A stretch of 64,000 nucleotides of DNA. Origin: Oryzias latipes (Eukaryota > Chordata > Actinopteri > Beloniformes > Adrianichthyidae). The notes below the pieces were generated by a model. That model saw only the letters and a list, made by a program, of their open reading frames with translations, did not search any database and was not told the origin of the DNA. Of the stretch, positions 1 through 10,669 are shown piece by piece. Location: NCBI RefSeq assembly GCF_002234675.1, contig NC_019867.2, positions 5,784,001 to 5,848,000 of the forward strand, written 5' to 3'. Position numbers and translations under genes: made by a program. Position 1 is the stretch's first letter, and each line of letters begins with the position of its first letter.

Positions 1-338
1 TGAGTCCTCCTGCAGACGCAAGCCCGTGCAGGCAGGTTCAGCTTTCAGCCTGCGCTGGACAGGAATGTGGATGAATGTTGGAGGGACTTTCACCAACAAG
101 CCCCCTCTGCCACGCCTGTTTACCTGCGCCACGAACTCATGCAAGACATTCTGAAAAAACCCGATAACCAGCTGAACTCTAAAGTTTTCACAAAGTCAGC
201 CCGAAACCTCAGGAATTAACAACAACACCGTGCGTAATCCTAAACCCAACTAATCTGAAAAGCTCCTTTTTAACAAGAGATGCCCATAAGAATTAGACAT
301 AGTCTGAGGAAAATGAGGAGGAAAAGTCAAATACTCAC

Positions 339-384
339 TAATGACTAGGAGAACAAAGCAAACATTCCCCCAGTAGACATCCAT
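339..384 (-). CDS. possible signal-peptide first exon of an unidentified gene running off the left edge
   Basis: Read leftwards from the ATG at 384-382, the sequence encodes M-D-V-Y-W-G-N-V-C-F-V-L-L-V-I and then meets a consensus donor (A|GTGAGT at 338-333). A short hydrophobic start followed at once by a donor is typical of the first coding exon of a secreted or membrane protein. The DNA just upstream (about 400-560) is rich in CpG for this window, as at a promoter or 5' UTR. No in-frame stop precedes the ATG, and I found no convincing second exon in positions 1-330. The product is not recognised. A chance ORF next to a chance donor is a real alternative. Confidence 0.3.
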
Positions 385-999
385 CCTGTCCGTTCGCGGC
401 TGTTTGGAGCGGATGATGCCGCTGCGCCTGTCAAAAAGTTGGGGCTTCACAGTCAGCCGTGACGCACCGGAAACGCCGCCCCTAATAAGGACTTTTACCT
501 GCCGGTGCAAACCAGGACCAGAGCCGTGTCCGAGGGCGAAGTCCGCAATAAAAAACGAGTCTGAGCAGACTCAGAGGAAGTCCCGCAGAGAGGAGGAGGC
601 AGGCCGTGAGGAAGAGGAGTTCAAAGAGCCCTGAAAGAGACCCCACCTTCCCAATAGCCTCTGTTTTAGAAGAAATATGAAGGAAAACATTGTATTTATA
701 GTAACATCTCTGGACTTTTCTTATTTTTTCTGAAGCCTAAACTTCTATATTATGGAATTAGTTTTGAGCCACATTAAACTAAACTACAACAATTAATTGT
801 CCTGATGAGAAATCATGAGGGGGTGTTGCATTACTGGAAAAACAGCAACCATGACCAGACAGGATCATGGGAAAGATTTAACCTTTTTAACAATGACAGA
901 ACTCCAGCTGCTGCTTGTTATGCTAAAGTAACAGTTCTTGTAAGCCCAAAAACAAACAAACAGCAAGATGAATTTTAAAAGACAGACTTTAACGAAGGC

Positions 1000-1200
1000 G
1001 GTGTTTTTGGTGTTTTTAACATGTTCTTCTGGCATTTTTCTGATGATAGAATGGATATTTATGGATAAAAAAATTAAGATTAAAACTAAATTTCTGAGCA
1101 TTTCTTTATTCAAATCATTGTGAATCAGGAGCAGATGAAAAAAATGCAGTTTGAAAAAGCCTGTAGCTGTGACGCAAGTCGGCACGGTTTATAAGCTCCC
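1000..1200 (+). repeat. fragment of an unclassified dispersed repeat (first-half type)
   Basis: This segment can be aligned by eye with 49070-49250. Both contain in order a gtgtttttta-like start, catgttctt, tttttctgatgat, a ttcttcattcaaat or ttctttattcaaat block, ttgaatcaggagcag or gtgaatcaggagcag, and gtttgaaaaag. Two diverged copies of the same ordered blocks in unrelated positions mean a mobile or dispersed element. No coding sequence or terminal inverted repeat was found, so the class is unknown. Confidence 0.5.
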
Positions 1201-2554
1201 TGCTCCGCTCCATTCTAATGCATCCACTTGCAGACAAATAGATACATGTAAGCAGTGGTAATTTTTCATATGGGCAATGTGGGCGATCGCCCAGGGCGCA
1301 ATCTTGTAGAGGGTGCAGGAGTGCCCCCCCCAAAAAAAGTTTTTCAAGACTAAAACCGCCAAGTTCTGTGAAATGTTAATGATATTTGAGCTATAGAGCG
1401 CCCTACTATCGTGTCAACTTGCTGCTGCAATGACAGTATTTAAACCAACTCGCAGATGCAAAGGATGTGAACAAGTAGAGGAAAAGCAGATAGAGATGCA
1501 GGGGAGGGGCTTAGACTCACGGGTTATGATTCCAGATCCCACAACAAACTAACTGCAGCCTCCTAATAAAAAATAGTTGTCGTTCACAAAAATTCTTATA
1601 CTTTATTGGGTTTACTGGATTTTTGGAAAAGTGAAAAGAAAAAATAGTCTGCATCAAAGTGAATTTGTTTCCATCATCTCACTCATCTTAACTCTGGGTG
1701 TTTGACAGACAGAAAAGTCTATTCAAGGTTGTGGAAAATGAACAAAAGGTCAGTGGAAACATCAGGTGTCCAGTTTAGAAAGAAAAGAAGAAAAGAGAAA
1801 GAAAAACACTCCAATGCAGGCGGTGTCCATTAACTCTCGCTAGGCACCAAATACAACCAAATGTACTGTTTGAGCAGTAAAATTTGAACAACAATTACCA
1901 CATGGGTAATGAAGCTTTGCGCTTAATTAAACTAGTCTTTTTAATTGGTTTAGTGGTGGATTTTCTCTAGGCTCTTCTGCCGTTCTCTTGTATAGTTAAT
2001 GCTTCAGATGCAATGTACAATCGTTTTCCTTTTTTTGTTCAGCTTTATGTGACACTTCATCACAAAAACAGAAGAATAAGTCATGCAGTTTTTATTGATG
2101 TACATTCATAATTCGTGTCAGGGTTGGATTCAGCTCGTGAAAAAAACAGAAGAATGTGGCAAATTTGACCAGAACCAGCCAGACTTCAAAAAGAAAACAC
2201 AAACTGATGAGTGTTTAGTGTGAACTAACTGACATACTACATCTTAATTGTGAATTCAATTATAACAGTATACTAAACTTAATATGATTAATAAAGTAAA
2301 ATGAATTACATATTTATGTTCTTGTTTTTGTAAATATGCAGGCTTTGAGTTATTAAGGGTGGGGCTGAAAAGGGGGATGAGGGTGGGGTGATGTGGTGTG
2401 GTCAAGTGTTTTGCCCAGAGCGTCAAACCAGCCAGGACCGCCTCTGCATGTACGTCTTCGTTTTCCTCATCTGAGCTCTGAGGTCGTGGTTGTGAGGGGC
2501 TGTAAGCTAGCGGGAGAGTGTGTAAACGAAGGGATGATGGGAAATGAGGGAAAG

Positions 2555-2735
2555 CTTACTCCACACCAATAGTCCCGCCCACAACTGAGAGGCAAATTTC
2601 TGATGATGTCTGCAGAAACTATGTCCAAGAAAACAACACAGCTTTTTTAAAATTTTGTCTTAATAATCATAATTAAAATTCTACTGTGAATCCTTTGAAA
2701 ATAGATCAAAAGATGATCGGAGGGGAACTTTAACC
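2555..2735 (+). repeat. copy of an unclassified dispersed repeat (second-half type)
   Basis: Shared ordered blocks link this segment to 49270-49445 and 61690-61870: ctccacaccaa or ctccacgcca, cccacaact with agaggc, gcagaaactat or cactatgtcc, gaaaac-acacagc-tttttt, taatcat-attaaa, and gatcaaaag with gatcg. Three copies in 64 kb suggest an abundant non-autonomous family. It appears to be the 3' half of the element whose other half is at 1000-1200 and 49070-49250. Confidence 0.55.
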
Positions 2736-4369
2736 TAAAACTCTCAGCACATTTGCACTTGCAGACTCTACTCCATAATGCATTCTGTGACATTTGGGGA
2801 CCTCTCATGGCAACCTTCATGACTTCATCATGTCTTTACATCTTAAACAGAAAGTCTTATTGTGCACCACAGGGCCTGGAATTTAAAAGACTCGCATTTC
2901 CCAGAATGAGGGGCCAAATGAAGGAGTTGGCTGCAAGAATTGACAGACATGTAAGCGCTTGTCTTTTTTGAAACAGCACAACTCCATCTTCTGCTATTTT
3001 TATTTTTTACTAATAATCTCTAGCCTTAAAAGACAGAAGCCCAGAATCACGCAAATTTCTTGCTTTTAAAAAAAACCAAAACTGTTAAAACAGTCAAACG
3101 TAACCATTGTGTGTGTGCGTGCACTACCAGATGGTGATCTACTGAAAGGTCATGCACATTCACAGACTTCCGCTTTGAAGGAGCAAGACTGTGCTTGAAA
3201 ATAGACGATGGAGTTAATGATACATCCAGTTTGTGACTGGGATGACTGGAGTTACTATGGCGTCCAAAAGGCACTGAATGAATGACTGTCACATCATCAG
3301 AGGCTGCTCAGTCTTAAAGACAGGATTTGAAAGTTCATGTCCACCTTTCTGAGCAGATCATGTCATATTTTTGGTTAAGCATTGCATGCTATAAAAGTTT
3401 TCACACTAAAAACCGCAAATACACTTACTGTCAGCCTCTGAACTCATTTTCTCTTAAAAAGAAGAAATAAAAAGAGAAATAGAAACTAAGGATATGGGGC
3501 ATAATTGTAAGCCACTGGTTTTAGCAACCCTAAGGTTTAGTGCTGATCATCCTTTTCAAATTCAAGAGAGGAGCGGAGCAAAAATCGTAGACTTATACCT
3601 CTTAATATTCAGAGCAGTGGACCCCTGCCTCACTTCCTGTGTTTGTTCAGTTGTGACGCATGTGTAAGTCATGGAGTGAACCAGAAAGCACAAGCGTTCA
3701 AAAGAAGCAGGTTTGAGCAAGTGTTGCAGAGGGTTTCCAGGAAGAGGATTTTATTTTTCTGAAATTCATGTGGAAGAAACTAAGTGAACATGCAATAAAA
3801 AAAAACAACAACACGTTACTAATCCCTTACAGCAACCAAGAGAAATTCAATAAAAGGTTGTTTTTTTTTTGCTGCCTATTGCCTCTGGGGAGTTAAACAT
3901 ACAACCAATGTTTTTATTAATATGTTTTCTAAATGTGCTATTTTATATGGTTGAGGAGATACTTAGCACTCTACTAAATCTGAAAAATGGCAAGTCATCT
4001 CATGGATGTTCAAGCCAACCAAAAAGAGGTTACACACTTCAGAGGGATATTACATAACACATTTAAAGGGTTGGCATTTCCACGATCTAGTATTGGAGTC
4101 TTCATGCTCAAATGCAGATAAATAGCATCAGAAATAAACTTTCTCTGGAAGATCAGACTGAACAAATGTATTCAAACAGCCACCACTCCTCCAATTGACT
4201 TACCTGCCTCAGTTAAGGTTGTCTGGATTCAAACGGGCTTGTTGACTTAGCAAAAACCCTCAGATTTCTGAGACGTTAGACCAAAATTTTGATAAACCAA
4301 AAAAACGTTTCTGCGCACATCCTGTAAGCTATTGGAGTGCGTTCAGTTACACGTGGAGCAAAACTAGAT

Positions 4370-4440
4370 TAAAATTCAAACATGGTGGTGGTAGTGTAAT
4401 GGTCAGGGGGTGCTTTGCAGCTTCAGGATCCCAATCACTA
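4370..4440 (+). mobile_element. degenerate Tc1-like DNA transposon fragment
   Basis: In one frame the sequence around 4381-4432 reads V-M-V-R-G-C-F-A-A-S-G. This matches the highly conserved Tc1-family transposase motif V-M-V-W-G-C-F-A-A-S-G, with one Trp-to-Arg change. Flanking frames contain stops and no terminal inverted repeats were found, so this is an old, dead relic. The decayed element probably extends leftwards to about 4160, where scattered Tc1-like words occur, but that boundary is a guess. Confidence 0.65.
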
Positions 4441-5335
4441 CCAGTGAATAATAACACTATAAATAAATCTAGCCCAAAAAGGATTTAGCGGAGGAATTCA
4501 TGTGAATTTAGCTAAATTTTATACAAGTTACAGCAACATTTTCAGCCTATGATAGGTTTGTTTCTGTTAGTTAACCATAAAGTGGAATGTTTGTTTATCT
4601 GTTGGTAATTTCAAAATCAGGAACACGTTATTTTTATGCAGTACAATCCAAAAAACTGCAAATATAACTCAAATTGGTTCAAAAGAATAAAAAATACACA
4701 CAGAGGCATGTAAGATTTGGGGTCATCTTATTGTCCATAGCAAAAGTTTTAAGCTGTCTTTCGTGTTGGAAAAACTCTGTATTATGGCTAAATGTAAACT
4801 AATGAAGTATCTAAGAATCATTGCTAACTAATGTAAAATTTTAATTGCAGTTTTTAGTATTAAGGTTTGAACAGGTTTGAAAAAAAAAAGGCATCAACTC
4901 TTGTTTGTTCAGTGAACTTTTTAAACCTTCATGATGATCTAATTTATATTTTTAAAAGGTAAACAAAGATATGTTAAAGTAAGTCCCTGTGAGAATATCT
5001 AAATAGTTGAGGTTGTGGTCTCTCTTTTTTTTCCAGTAGGGAGTTTACACAATGTAACAACGCAGCACGGGGTGAAAAATCCCCCACATGCGGCACAATG
5101 AATCATTCCAAATTGTCTGGAGACTTTTTATAGCAGCATCCTGAGCCTTTAACAACTATTGTTTGGATTACAGTCTGTTCATTCTATACATGTGTGTTCC
5201 TTTAGATTGCAAAACACTTAAAAAAAAGACAAAATAGTTAAGGTCTGTTAGCTATAAAGTAAATGTGGCTAATCTGCAATTACTTCCTCAATTATTTGCT
5301 AATTATTTTGGTGGGTTTTTGCTGTCATGTATGGT
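4441..5335. other. intergenic DNA, nothing recognised
   Basis: AT-rich sequence without gene-like ORFs, splice-flanked coding segments or identifiable repeats. It lies between the Tc1 relic and the repeat/SINE pair. Confidence 0.5.
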
Positions 5336-5339
5336 TTCA

Positions 5340-5662
5340 TTTATTCATTCATCTTCTAAACCTGTTTTGTCCCTTGCGGGGTCACAGGGCTGCTGGAGCC
5401 TATTCCGGCCACACGTGGGTGAAGGCAGGGGACACCCTGGACAGGTTGCCAGTCTGTCGCAGGGCCACAATCACACACTCATACACACTAACTAACATTC
5501 ACACCTAGGGACAATTTACAGTAACCAATTAACCAAAGAAGAATATTTTTGGACGGTGGGAGGAAGCCAGAGTCAGAGAAAACCCACGCATGCACGGGGA
5601 GAACATGCAAACTTGATCTGGCCTTCTTGCTGTGAGGCCAACCACTGTGCCAGCGTGCAACC
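5340..5662 (+). repeat. common teleost dispersed repeat, copy 1 (most complete)
   Basis: Recognised by a chain of phrases widespread in teleost genomes: a cattcatcttctaaacc-type head, cttgcggggtcacagggctgctggagcctat, gacaccctggacaggttgccagtc, cacacctagggacaattta, tttttggacggtgggaggaag, gagaaaacccacgcatgcac, ggggagaacatgcaaac, and ccttcttgctgtgaggc. The same phrase order recurs at 43990-44280, 46925-47220, 47225-47565 and, in pieces, at 18912-18975 and 57815-57945. It has no coding capacity. The family assignment (LINE-derived or SINE-like) is uncertain. Confidence 0.75.
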
Positions 5663-5663
5663 C

Positions 5664-5905
5664 AGTGGCCTAGTGGCAGAGTGTCTGCCATTAGACAAGG
5701 AGGTCGAGTGTTTAAATCCATAGTCAGGATTGGACCCAGTGCTTCCATGCTTGACACACAGCATTAAAGGGTAGGATTGGGGAGTTAAACCACCAAATGA
5801 TTCCTGTGTACTGCCCCGGGGGTGGGGGGTGGATACAGAGAACAGATTTTTCCTACCCAGGTGTGTGACTGAGACTAGTGGGACTTTAACTTTGGGGTGC
5901 ACACA
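5664..5905 (+). mobile_element. tRNA-derived SINE, copy 1
   Basis: The head resembles a tRNA gene. An A-box-like tggcctagtgg lies at 5666-5676 and a degenerate B-box-like gtttaaatcc near 5709-5718. The tRNA-unrelated body contains tgcttgacac, cagcattaaa, ggattgggg and gttaaaccaccaaatgattcc. The same head and body occur on the opposite strand at 53741-53960, so this is a real dispersed SINE and not a tRNA gene. It directly abuts the repeat at 5340-5662. RNA polymerase III would transcribe the active family; this copy looks old. Confidence 0.7.
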
Positions 5906-7423
5906 AAACCAGAAAAAAATAAAGCAATGTAAACTCATGAACATAATTAGAATGACATATATAAGGAATACCAAAAGCCCTAAGAACTGTTTATGGATCA
6001 GAATGAGGCCATTACAAATGACAGGATTCAAAATAGGTATTTCTAACAGTTTCATTTTTATTTTTACATTTTATTTTAAAATGTTGCTTTTAATATTTTT
6101 GCACTTTTTAAAGAAGCTTTTGTTGACATTTTTTTTTTTTCTTTGCCAGTAAGTCTACTATTAACTCAAAAATTAGGGGCCAGTTGGGAGGCCAAAGCTT
6201 TTTGCTGGGGGAGGCCAGCTGCCCACCTTGCCCCCCATGTAGCTCAGCCCCTGGCTGGTCATGTTTTTTGGCTTTCGGTTGTTTTCCTTCTCCAACCCAG
6301 AAAGGATCTCATGTTCAGCTCTTATCACACATTCCAGAAACACGTGTAAGAGCTGTCGTTCCTCCCAGAACCATTGAAATGTATGCTCTCAGTGGAAGAG
6401 TCCAAATCACATCAGACCCACCGAGCTTGAAGAGGAGAGGAGAGTAGCGGTCTGCTTTGAAGTACTTCCTGCTGAAAGTTGGCGTGACTCCAGTCAGAGC
6501 TGTGCTGCATCGACCGCAGTACTAATCCCTCATTCACACCCATCTGCTGACCAGAGGAATCTGCAAGCCTGCGTTTGCTCTTCTGCATTTTGTCATTGAG
6601 TGTGCAGAGCAATGATGAGCAAGTTACTCAGATCCCCTGTTACTGCAGATTAAAAAAAAACTTTTTTTTTTTTACCAGTAAATGTGTTTTATGACTCCTG
6701 CATACTTCAGAAATAAAACGATGATCTCAATGTGTAATTTTGCATTTAGAGGGAGACATTATGGTGTTGGTATGATGGCATGATTACTGCAGAAAGGGAA
6801 AACAAAGCAGGACAGTTTAGGATAAAACTACACATAGAATAGCAAACAATCCAGACCTGTGTGATAGGATGATAGCTGCAGCGTTATTATGTGGCAGCAC
6901 CTGTGAACAGATTTGATTCATTTAGAGAAAAGACAAGAAAATGATCATTCACAAAGTGAGCAACCCTTAACTAACCCTTAACCAACATTTTAATATAACA
7001 TTATTGTCCTTCTCACAAACATATGAAAAACATAGATATTACTCAATGAAACTACAGCTGGAAATATTAATCAAAATACAAAAAAGGATTTAGTCTTTTT
7101 ATTTCTTTAAAAAAATGTCAGTTTGGTAAAAAAAAAAAAAGGGTGTTGTAGTGTGTGTCACAGAAGAGTTTGGAAGATGCACTGAAAGATATAAAAATAG
7201 CTAAACACTGATGACATTATTCTTCCTCAGATGACGCTTGTGTGCATTTTTACATTTTCGGTCCACCTGTGGGAACCTTTCTTCAAAGTGTGAGGGCACT
7301 GAGCATTGACCAAAATATAGTTGGATAAAAATAGACCGATGACAAAAGTCTTTTCACGTTCACTAACCTGAGAGCACTGAGGAAGCGCCCACCTGAAAGG
7401 AAACTTCAAAAATACTGCATCTA
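5906..7423. other. intergenic DNA, nothing recognised
   Basis: Contains homopolymer A and T runs (for example near 6650 and 7129) and no credible gene. It ends at the target site of the nested LINE. Confidence 0.5.
7408..7423 (+). repeat. left target-site duplication of the Tx1/L1-like LINE
   Basis: The 16-bp sequence aaaaatactgcatcta here is repeated exactly at 14030-14045, directly after a poly(A) run. The two copies bracket the 5'-truncated LINE and everything nested in it. The first A residues of the right copy cannot be told apart from the poly(A) tail, so the certain part is tactgcatcta with some preceding A residues. Confidence 0.85.
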
Positions 7424-7428
7424 TTTTT

Positions 7429-7590
7429 TTGTTAAAAAAAATGATTCACTTCCCAGCTTGGCAAGCAGGGGGCATAAAACAACTAGAGCACGTAATTATT
7501 GATAGAAGATTCATAACCCCCCAGGAACTTCAAGACAAACATGGAATAAATAACTTCTTGGAATATCAGCAACTTAAATCAAGTATTACT
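7429..7590 (+). pseudogene. LINE ORF2 C-terminal fragment, upstream part
   Basis: An open stretch of 54 codons read from just inside the 5' truncation point, ending at the RTE insertion. Its last residues (about Y-Q-Q-L-K-S-S-I-T) run on without a frame change into the coding sequence at 10670, showing that a single reading frame was split by insertion. Confidence 0.7.
7574..7590 (+). repeat. target-site duplication of the RTE LINE, left copy
   Basis: The 17-bp sequence ttaaatcaagtattact is repeated exactly at 10653-10669 and flanks the RTE element on both sides. It lies within the ORF2 coding sequence of the host LINE. Confidence 0.93.
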
Positions 7591-7613
7591 TCTTTCTCTT
7601 TCGGCTTTTCCCA

Positions 7614-10268
7614 TCAGGGGTCGCCACAGCGAATCATCCTTTTCCACCTCACTCTATCATGAACATCTTCTACCCTAACGTTAGCCAACTTCATGTCCTC
7701 TGTTAAGACATCCATATATCTCCTCTTTGGCCGTCCTCTTGCCCTCCGGCCAGGCAGCTCCATCTCCAACATCCTTCTACCAATATATCCACTATCCCTC
7801 CTCTGAACATGTCCAAACCATCTCAGTCTGGCTTCTCTGACTTTGTCGCTAACACAGGCAACATGAGCCGTCCCTCTGATGTACTCGTTCCTTATCCTGT
7901 CTAACCTGGTCACTCCTAAGGAGAACCTCAACATCTTCATCTCTGCTACCTCCATCTCCGCCTCTTGTCTCTGTCTCACTGCTACCGTCTCTAACCCATA
8001 GAGCAGAGCTGGTCTCACCACTGTCTTGTACACCTTTCCTTTGAGTCTTGCTGGCACTCTTCTGTCACACAACACTCCTGACACTTTCCTCCACCCGCTC
8101 CAACCTGCCTGCACTCGCCTCTTCACCTCTTTTCCACAATCCCCATCACACTGAACTGTTGACCCCAAGTACTTAAACTCCTGCACCTTCTTCACCTCAG
8201 CCCCCTGTAACCTAACGCTTCTACCTTGATCCCTCTCGTTCAGACACATGTATTCTGTCTTACTACGACTGACCTTCATGCCTCTTCTTTCCAGAGCAAA
8301 CCTCCACCTCTCTAGCTGTTCCTCCACCTGCTCTCTACTCTCACTGCAAATTACAATGTCATCCGCAAACATCATTGTCCAGGGAGATTCCTGTCTTACC
8401 TCGTCTGTCAGCCTGTCCATCAGCATAGCAAACAAAAAAGGACTCAAAGCTGATCCTTGGTGTAGTCCCACCTCCACCTTGAACTCCTCTGTCTGACCTA
8501 CAGCACATCTCACCACCGTCATACTTCTCTCATACATGTCCTGAACTACTCTGACATACTTCTCTGCCACTCCAGACAATCTCATACAGTACCACAGCTC
8601 CTCCCTCGGCACCCTGTCATACGCCTTCTCTAAATCTACGAACACACAATGCAGCTCCTTCTGACCATCTCTGTACTTTTCCATCAACATTCTCAAAGCA
8701 AAAATGGCATCAGTGGTGCTCTTACGGGGCATGAAACCATACTGCTGCTCACAAATCTCCACCTTCTTCCTAAGCCTGGCTTCCACTACTCTTTCCCACA
8801 GCTTCATTGTGTGGCTCATCAACTTTATTCCTCTATAGTTGCTGCAGTTCTGCATGTCACCCTTGTTCTTAAAGATCGGGACCAGAACGCTTCTCCTCCA
8901 TTCCTCAGGCATCTTCTCACTCTCTAAAATCCTATTGAACAACCTCGTTAGAAATTCCACTGCTGTCTCTCCTAAGCACTTCCATACCTCCACAGGTACG
9001 TCATCAGGACCAACGGCCTTTCCGCTCTTCATCCTTTTCAGAGCCTTCCTAACCTCATCCTTTCCAATCTCTGCTACTTCCTGCTCCACAACAACCACAT
9101 CTTCCTCCCTTCTTTCCCTGTCATTTTCCACGTTCATCAGCTCCTCAAAATACTCCTTCCATCTTTTCTGTACACTCTCTTGGGTTGTTAGCACCTTTCC
9201 ATCTCTGTCCTTAATCACCCTTATCTGTTGCACGTCCTTCCCATCTATGTCTCTCTGTCTGGCTAGCCTGTACAAGTCCTTCTCTCCTTCCTTTGTGTCT
9301 AACCTGTCATAAAGCTCATCGTAAGCTTTCTGTTTGGCCTTTGCCACCTCTCTCTTCACTCTACGCTGCGCTTCCTTGTACTCCTGTCTACCTTCCTCAG
9401 TCCTTTCTACATCCCACTTCCTTTTAGCCAACCTCTTCCTCTGGACACATTCCTGTACTTCCTCATTCCACCACCAAGTCTCTTTACCGTCTTTCCTCTT
9501 TCCAGATGACACACCTAGCACCTTCCTACCTGTTTCCCTGATAATCTCTGCTGTAGTTTCCCAGTCCTCTGGAAGCTCATCCTGACCACCCAGGACCTGC
9601 CTCAACTTCTGCCTAAATTCCTCACAAGTTTCTTCATTCTGTAGCTTCCACCACTTGGTCTTCTTTTCTGTTTTCCCTATCTTCTTCTTCCTGACCTCCA
9701 GAGTCATCTTACACACCACCATGCGGTGCTGTCTGGCTACACTCTCTCCTACCACCACTTTGCAGTCATTAACCTCTCTCAAATGACCTCGTCTACATAG
9801 GATGTAGTCCACCTGAGTACTCCTACCTCCACTTCTGTATGTCACTCTATGTTCCTCTCTCTTCTGGAAGTAAGTGTTGACTACAGCCATTTCCATCCTC
9901 TTCGCAAAGTCCACCACCATCTGTCCCTCCAGATTCCTTTCCTTCACACCAAACCTGCCCATCACCTCCTCATCACCTCTGTTGCCCTCACCAACATGCC
10001 CATTAAAGTCTGCTCCAATAACAACTCTCTCTCCTCTGGGGATACTCTCTATGACCTCATCCAACTCATTCCAGAATCTCTCCTTCACTTCTAACTCACA
10101 GCCAACCTGTGGCGCATACCCACTGACTACATTCACCATCACCCCTTCAATTTCCAACTTTAGGCTCATCATCCTGTCTGAGACTCTTTTCACCTCTAGA
10201 ACACTGTTTACAAACTCCCCCTTCAGAATCACACCTACCTGCCCTTCCACCTTGTCTCCTGCACACAC
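7614..10268 (-). CDS. RTE retrotransposon polyprotein, main part: endonuclease remainder and reverse transcriptase
   Basis: An 884-codon open frame. The N-terminal third holds endonuclease motifs including G-A-D-F-N-G-H-V-G-E-G, S-T-Q-V-D-Y and Q-H-R-M-V-V. The middle carries reverse transcriptase blocks: K-A-V-G-P-D-D-V-P, N-Y-R-G-I-K-L, V-F-V-D-L-E-K-A-Y-D, the G-L-H-Q-G-S-A-L-S-P block, and catalytic F-A-D-D at 8358-8369 (about residue 634). The C-terminal part ends R-C-G-D-P immediately before TGA, the usual end of this fish RTE family. The protein would act in cis to nick DNA and copy the element's RNA. The listed start lies downstream of the true N-terminus, which is in another frame at 10237-10540. 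Confidence 0.9.
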   Translation of the reverse strand: MCAGDKVEGQVGVILKGEFVNSVLEVKRVSDRMMSLKLEIEGVMVNVVSGYAPQVGCELEVKERFWNELDEVIESIPRGERVVIGADFNGHVGEGNRGDEEVMGRFGVKERNLEGQMVVDFAKRMEMAVVNTYFQKREEHRVTYRSGGRSTQVDYILCRRGHLREVNDCKVVVGESVARQHRMVVCKMTLEVRKKKIGKTEKKTKWWKLQNEETCEEFRQKLRQVLGGQDELPEDWETTAEIIRETGRKVLGVSSGKRKDGKETWWWNEEVQECVQRKRLAKRKWDVERTEEGRQEYKEAQRRVKREVAKAKQKAYDELYDRLDTKEGEKDLYRLARQRDIDGKDVQQIRVIKDRDGKVLTTQESVQKRWKEYFEELMNVENDRERREEDVVVVEQEVAEIGKDEVRKALKRMKSGKAVGPDDVPVEVWKCLGETAVEFLTRLFNRILESEKMPEEWRRSVLVPIFKNKGDMQNCSNYRGIKLMSHTMKLWERVVEARLRKKVEICEQQYGFMPRKSTTDAIFALRMLMEKYRDGQKELHCVFVDLEKAYDRVPREELWYCMRLSGVAEKYVRVVQDMYERSMTVVRCAVGQTEEFKVEVGLHQGSALSPFLFAMLMDRLTDEVRQESPWTMMFADDIVICSESREQVEEQLERWRFALERRGMKVSRSKTEYMCLNERDQGRSVRLQGAEVKKVQEFKYLGSTVQCDGDCGKEVKRRVQAGWSGWRKVSGVLCDRRVPARLKGKVYKTVVRPALLYGLETVAVRQRQEAEMEVAEMKMLRFSLGVTRLDRIRNEYIRGTAHVACVSDKVREARLRWFGHVQRRDSGYIGRRMLEMELPGRRARGRPKRRYMDVLTEDMKLANVRVEDVHDRVRWKRMIRCGDP

Positions 10269-10540
10269 AGTACATCTACCTTCCTTCTCTCCATCATGTC
10301 TGCCAGCTCTCTGCCTTTCCCTGTCATTGTGCCAACGTTAAGAGTCCCTATTCTCAAACCTATGTTCCTGCCTTTTCCCTTCTCTCTCTGGCAACGGACC
10401 CTTCTGCCTCCCCTCTTTCTTCCACCAACAGTAGTCAAATTTCCACCGACACCCTGTAGGTTAACAGCATCGGTGGCGGTCGTTGTTAACCCGGGCCTCG
10501 ACCGATCCGGTATGTCTAAAGTGTTGTGGATGATTCGCAT
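10235..10540 (-). pseudogene. RTE retrotransposon N-terminal fragment, frameshifted from the main frame
   Basis: A 101-codon frame from ATG at 10540. It contains G-T-L-N-V-G-T-M and V-L-C-V-Q-E-T-R-W-K-G, the first catalytic motifs of the apurinic-type endonuclease, including the glutamate of QET. It stops at TAG (10237-10235). The following endonuclease sequence (G-V-I-L-K...) continues in another frame, and the residues that normally separate the two motifs are missing, so a short out-of-frame deletion has occurred at about 10235-10250. Confidence 0.85.
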
Positions 10541-10652
10541 GGTTATTTTGGCAATTTTTACGCCGGATGCCCTTCCTGACGCAACCCTCTCTATTTATCC
10601 GGGCTTGGGACCGGCACAGAAGTTACTGGCTTGCAACCCCTGTGGCTAGATT

Positions 10653-10669
10653 TTAAATCAAGTATTACT
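10653..10669 (+). repeat. target-site duplication of the RTE LINE, right copy
   Basis: Exact 17-bp match to 7574-7590. The element's 5' end (minus strand) abuts it at 10652. Confidence 0.93.

Larger units (their letters stand above)
640..4150. other. intergenic DNA without a recognisable gene
   Basis: No ORF here has family features or splice-flanked coding character. The stretch holds two pieces of a dispersed repeat (about 1000-1200 and 2555-2735, listed separately) and a purine-rich patch near 2355-2400. The palindromic sequence gggcgatcgccc lies near 1283-1294 beside a short C/A run; its origin was not recognised. The rest is AT-rich unique-looking sequence. Confidence 0.6.
7591..10652 (-). 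mobile_element. near-full-length RTE-clade non-LTR retrotransposon (3062 bp)
   Basis: Both ends are fixed by an exact 17-bp target-site duplication. On the minus strand the element begins at 10652, has a short leader, and encodes an apurinic-endonuclease-like domain followed by a reverse transcriptase. It ends only 23 bp after the stop codon with a gaaagagaaaga-type tail at 7591. The tiny 3' untranslated region and the order endonuclease then reverse transcriptase without an ORF1 are typical of RTE elements. A frameshift with a short deletion in the endonuclease (about 10235-10268) breaks the ORF, so this copy should be non-autonomous. Long open frames and an exact duplication suggest fairly recent insertion. 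Confidence 0.93.

Noticed and set aside
5664..5740. Possible tRNA gene
   Set aside because: The boxes are degenerate and the same head with the same non-tRNA body recurs at 53741-53960, so it is a SINE.
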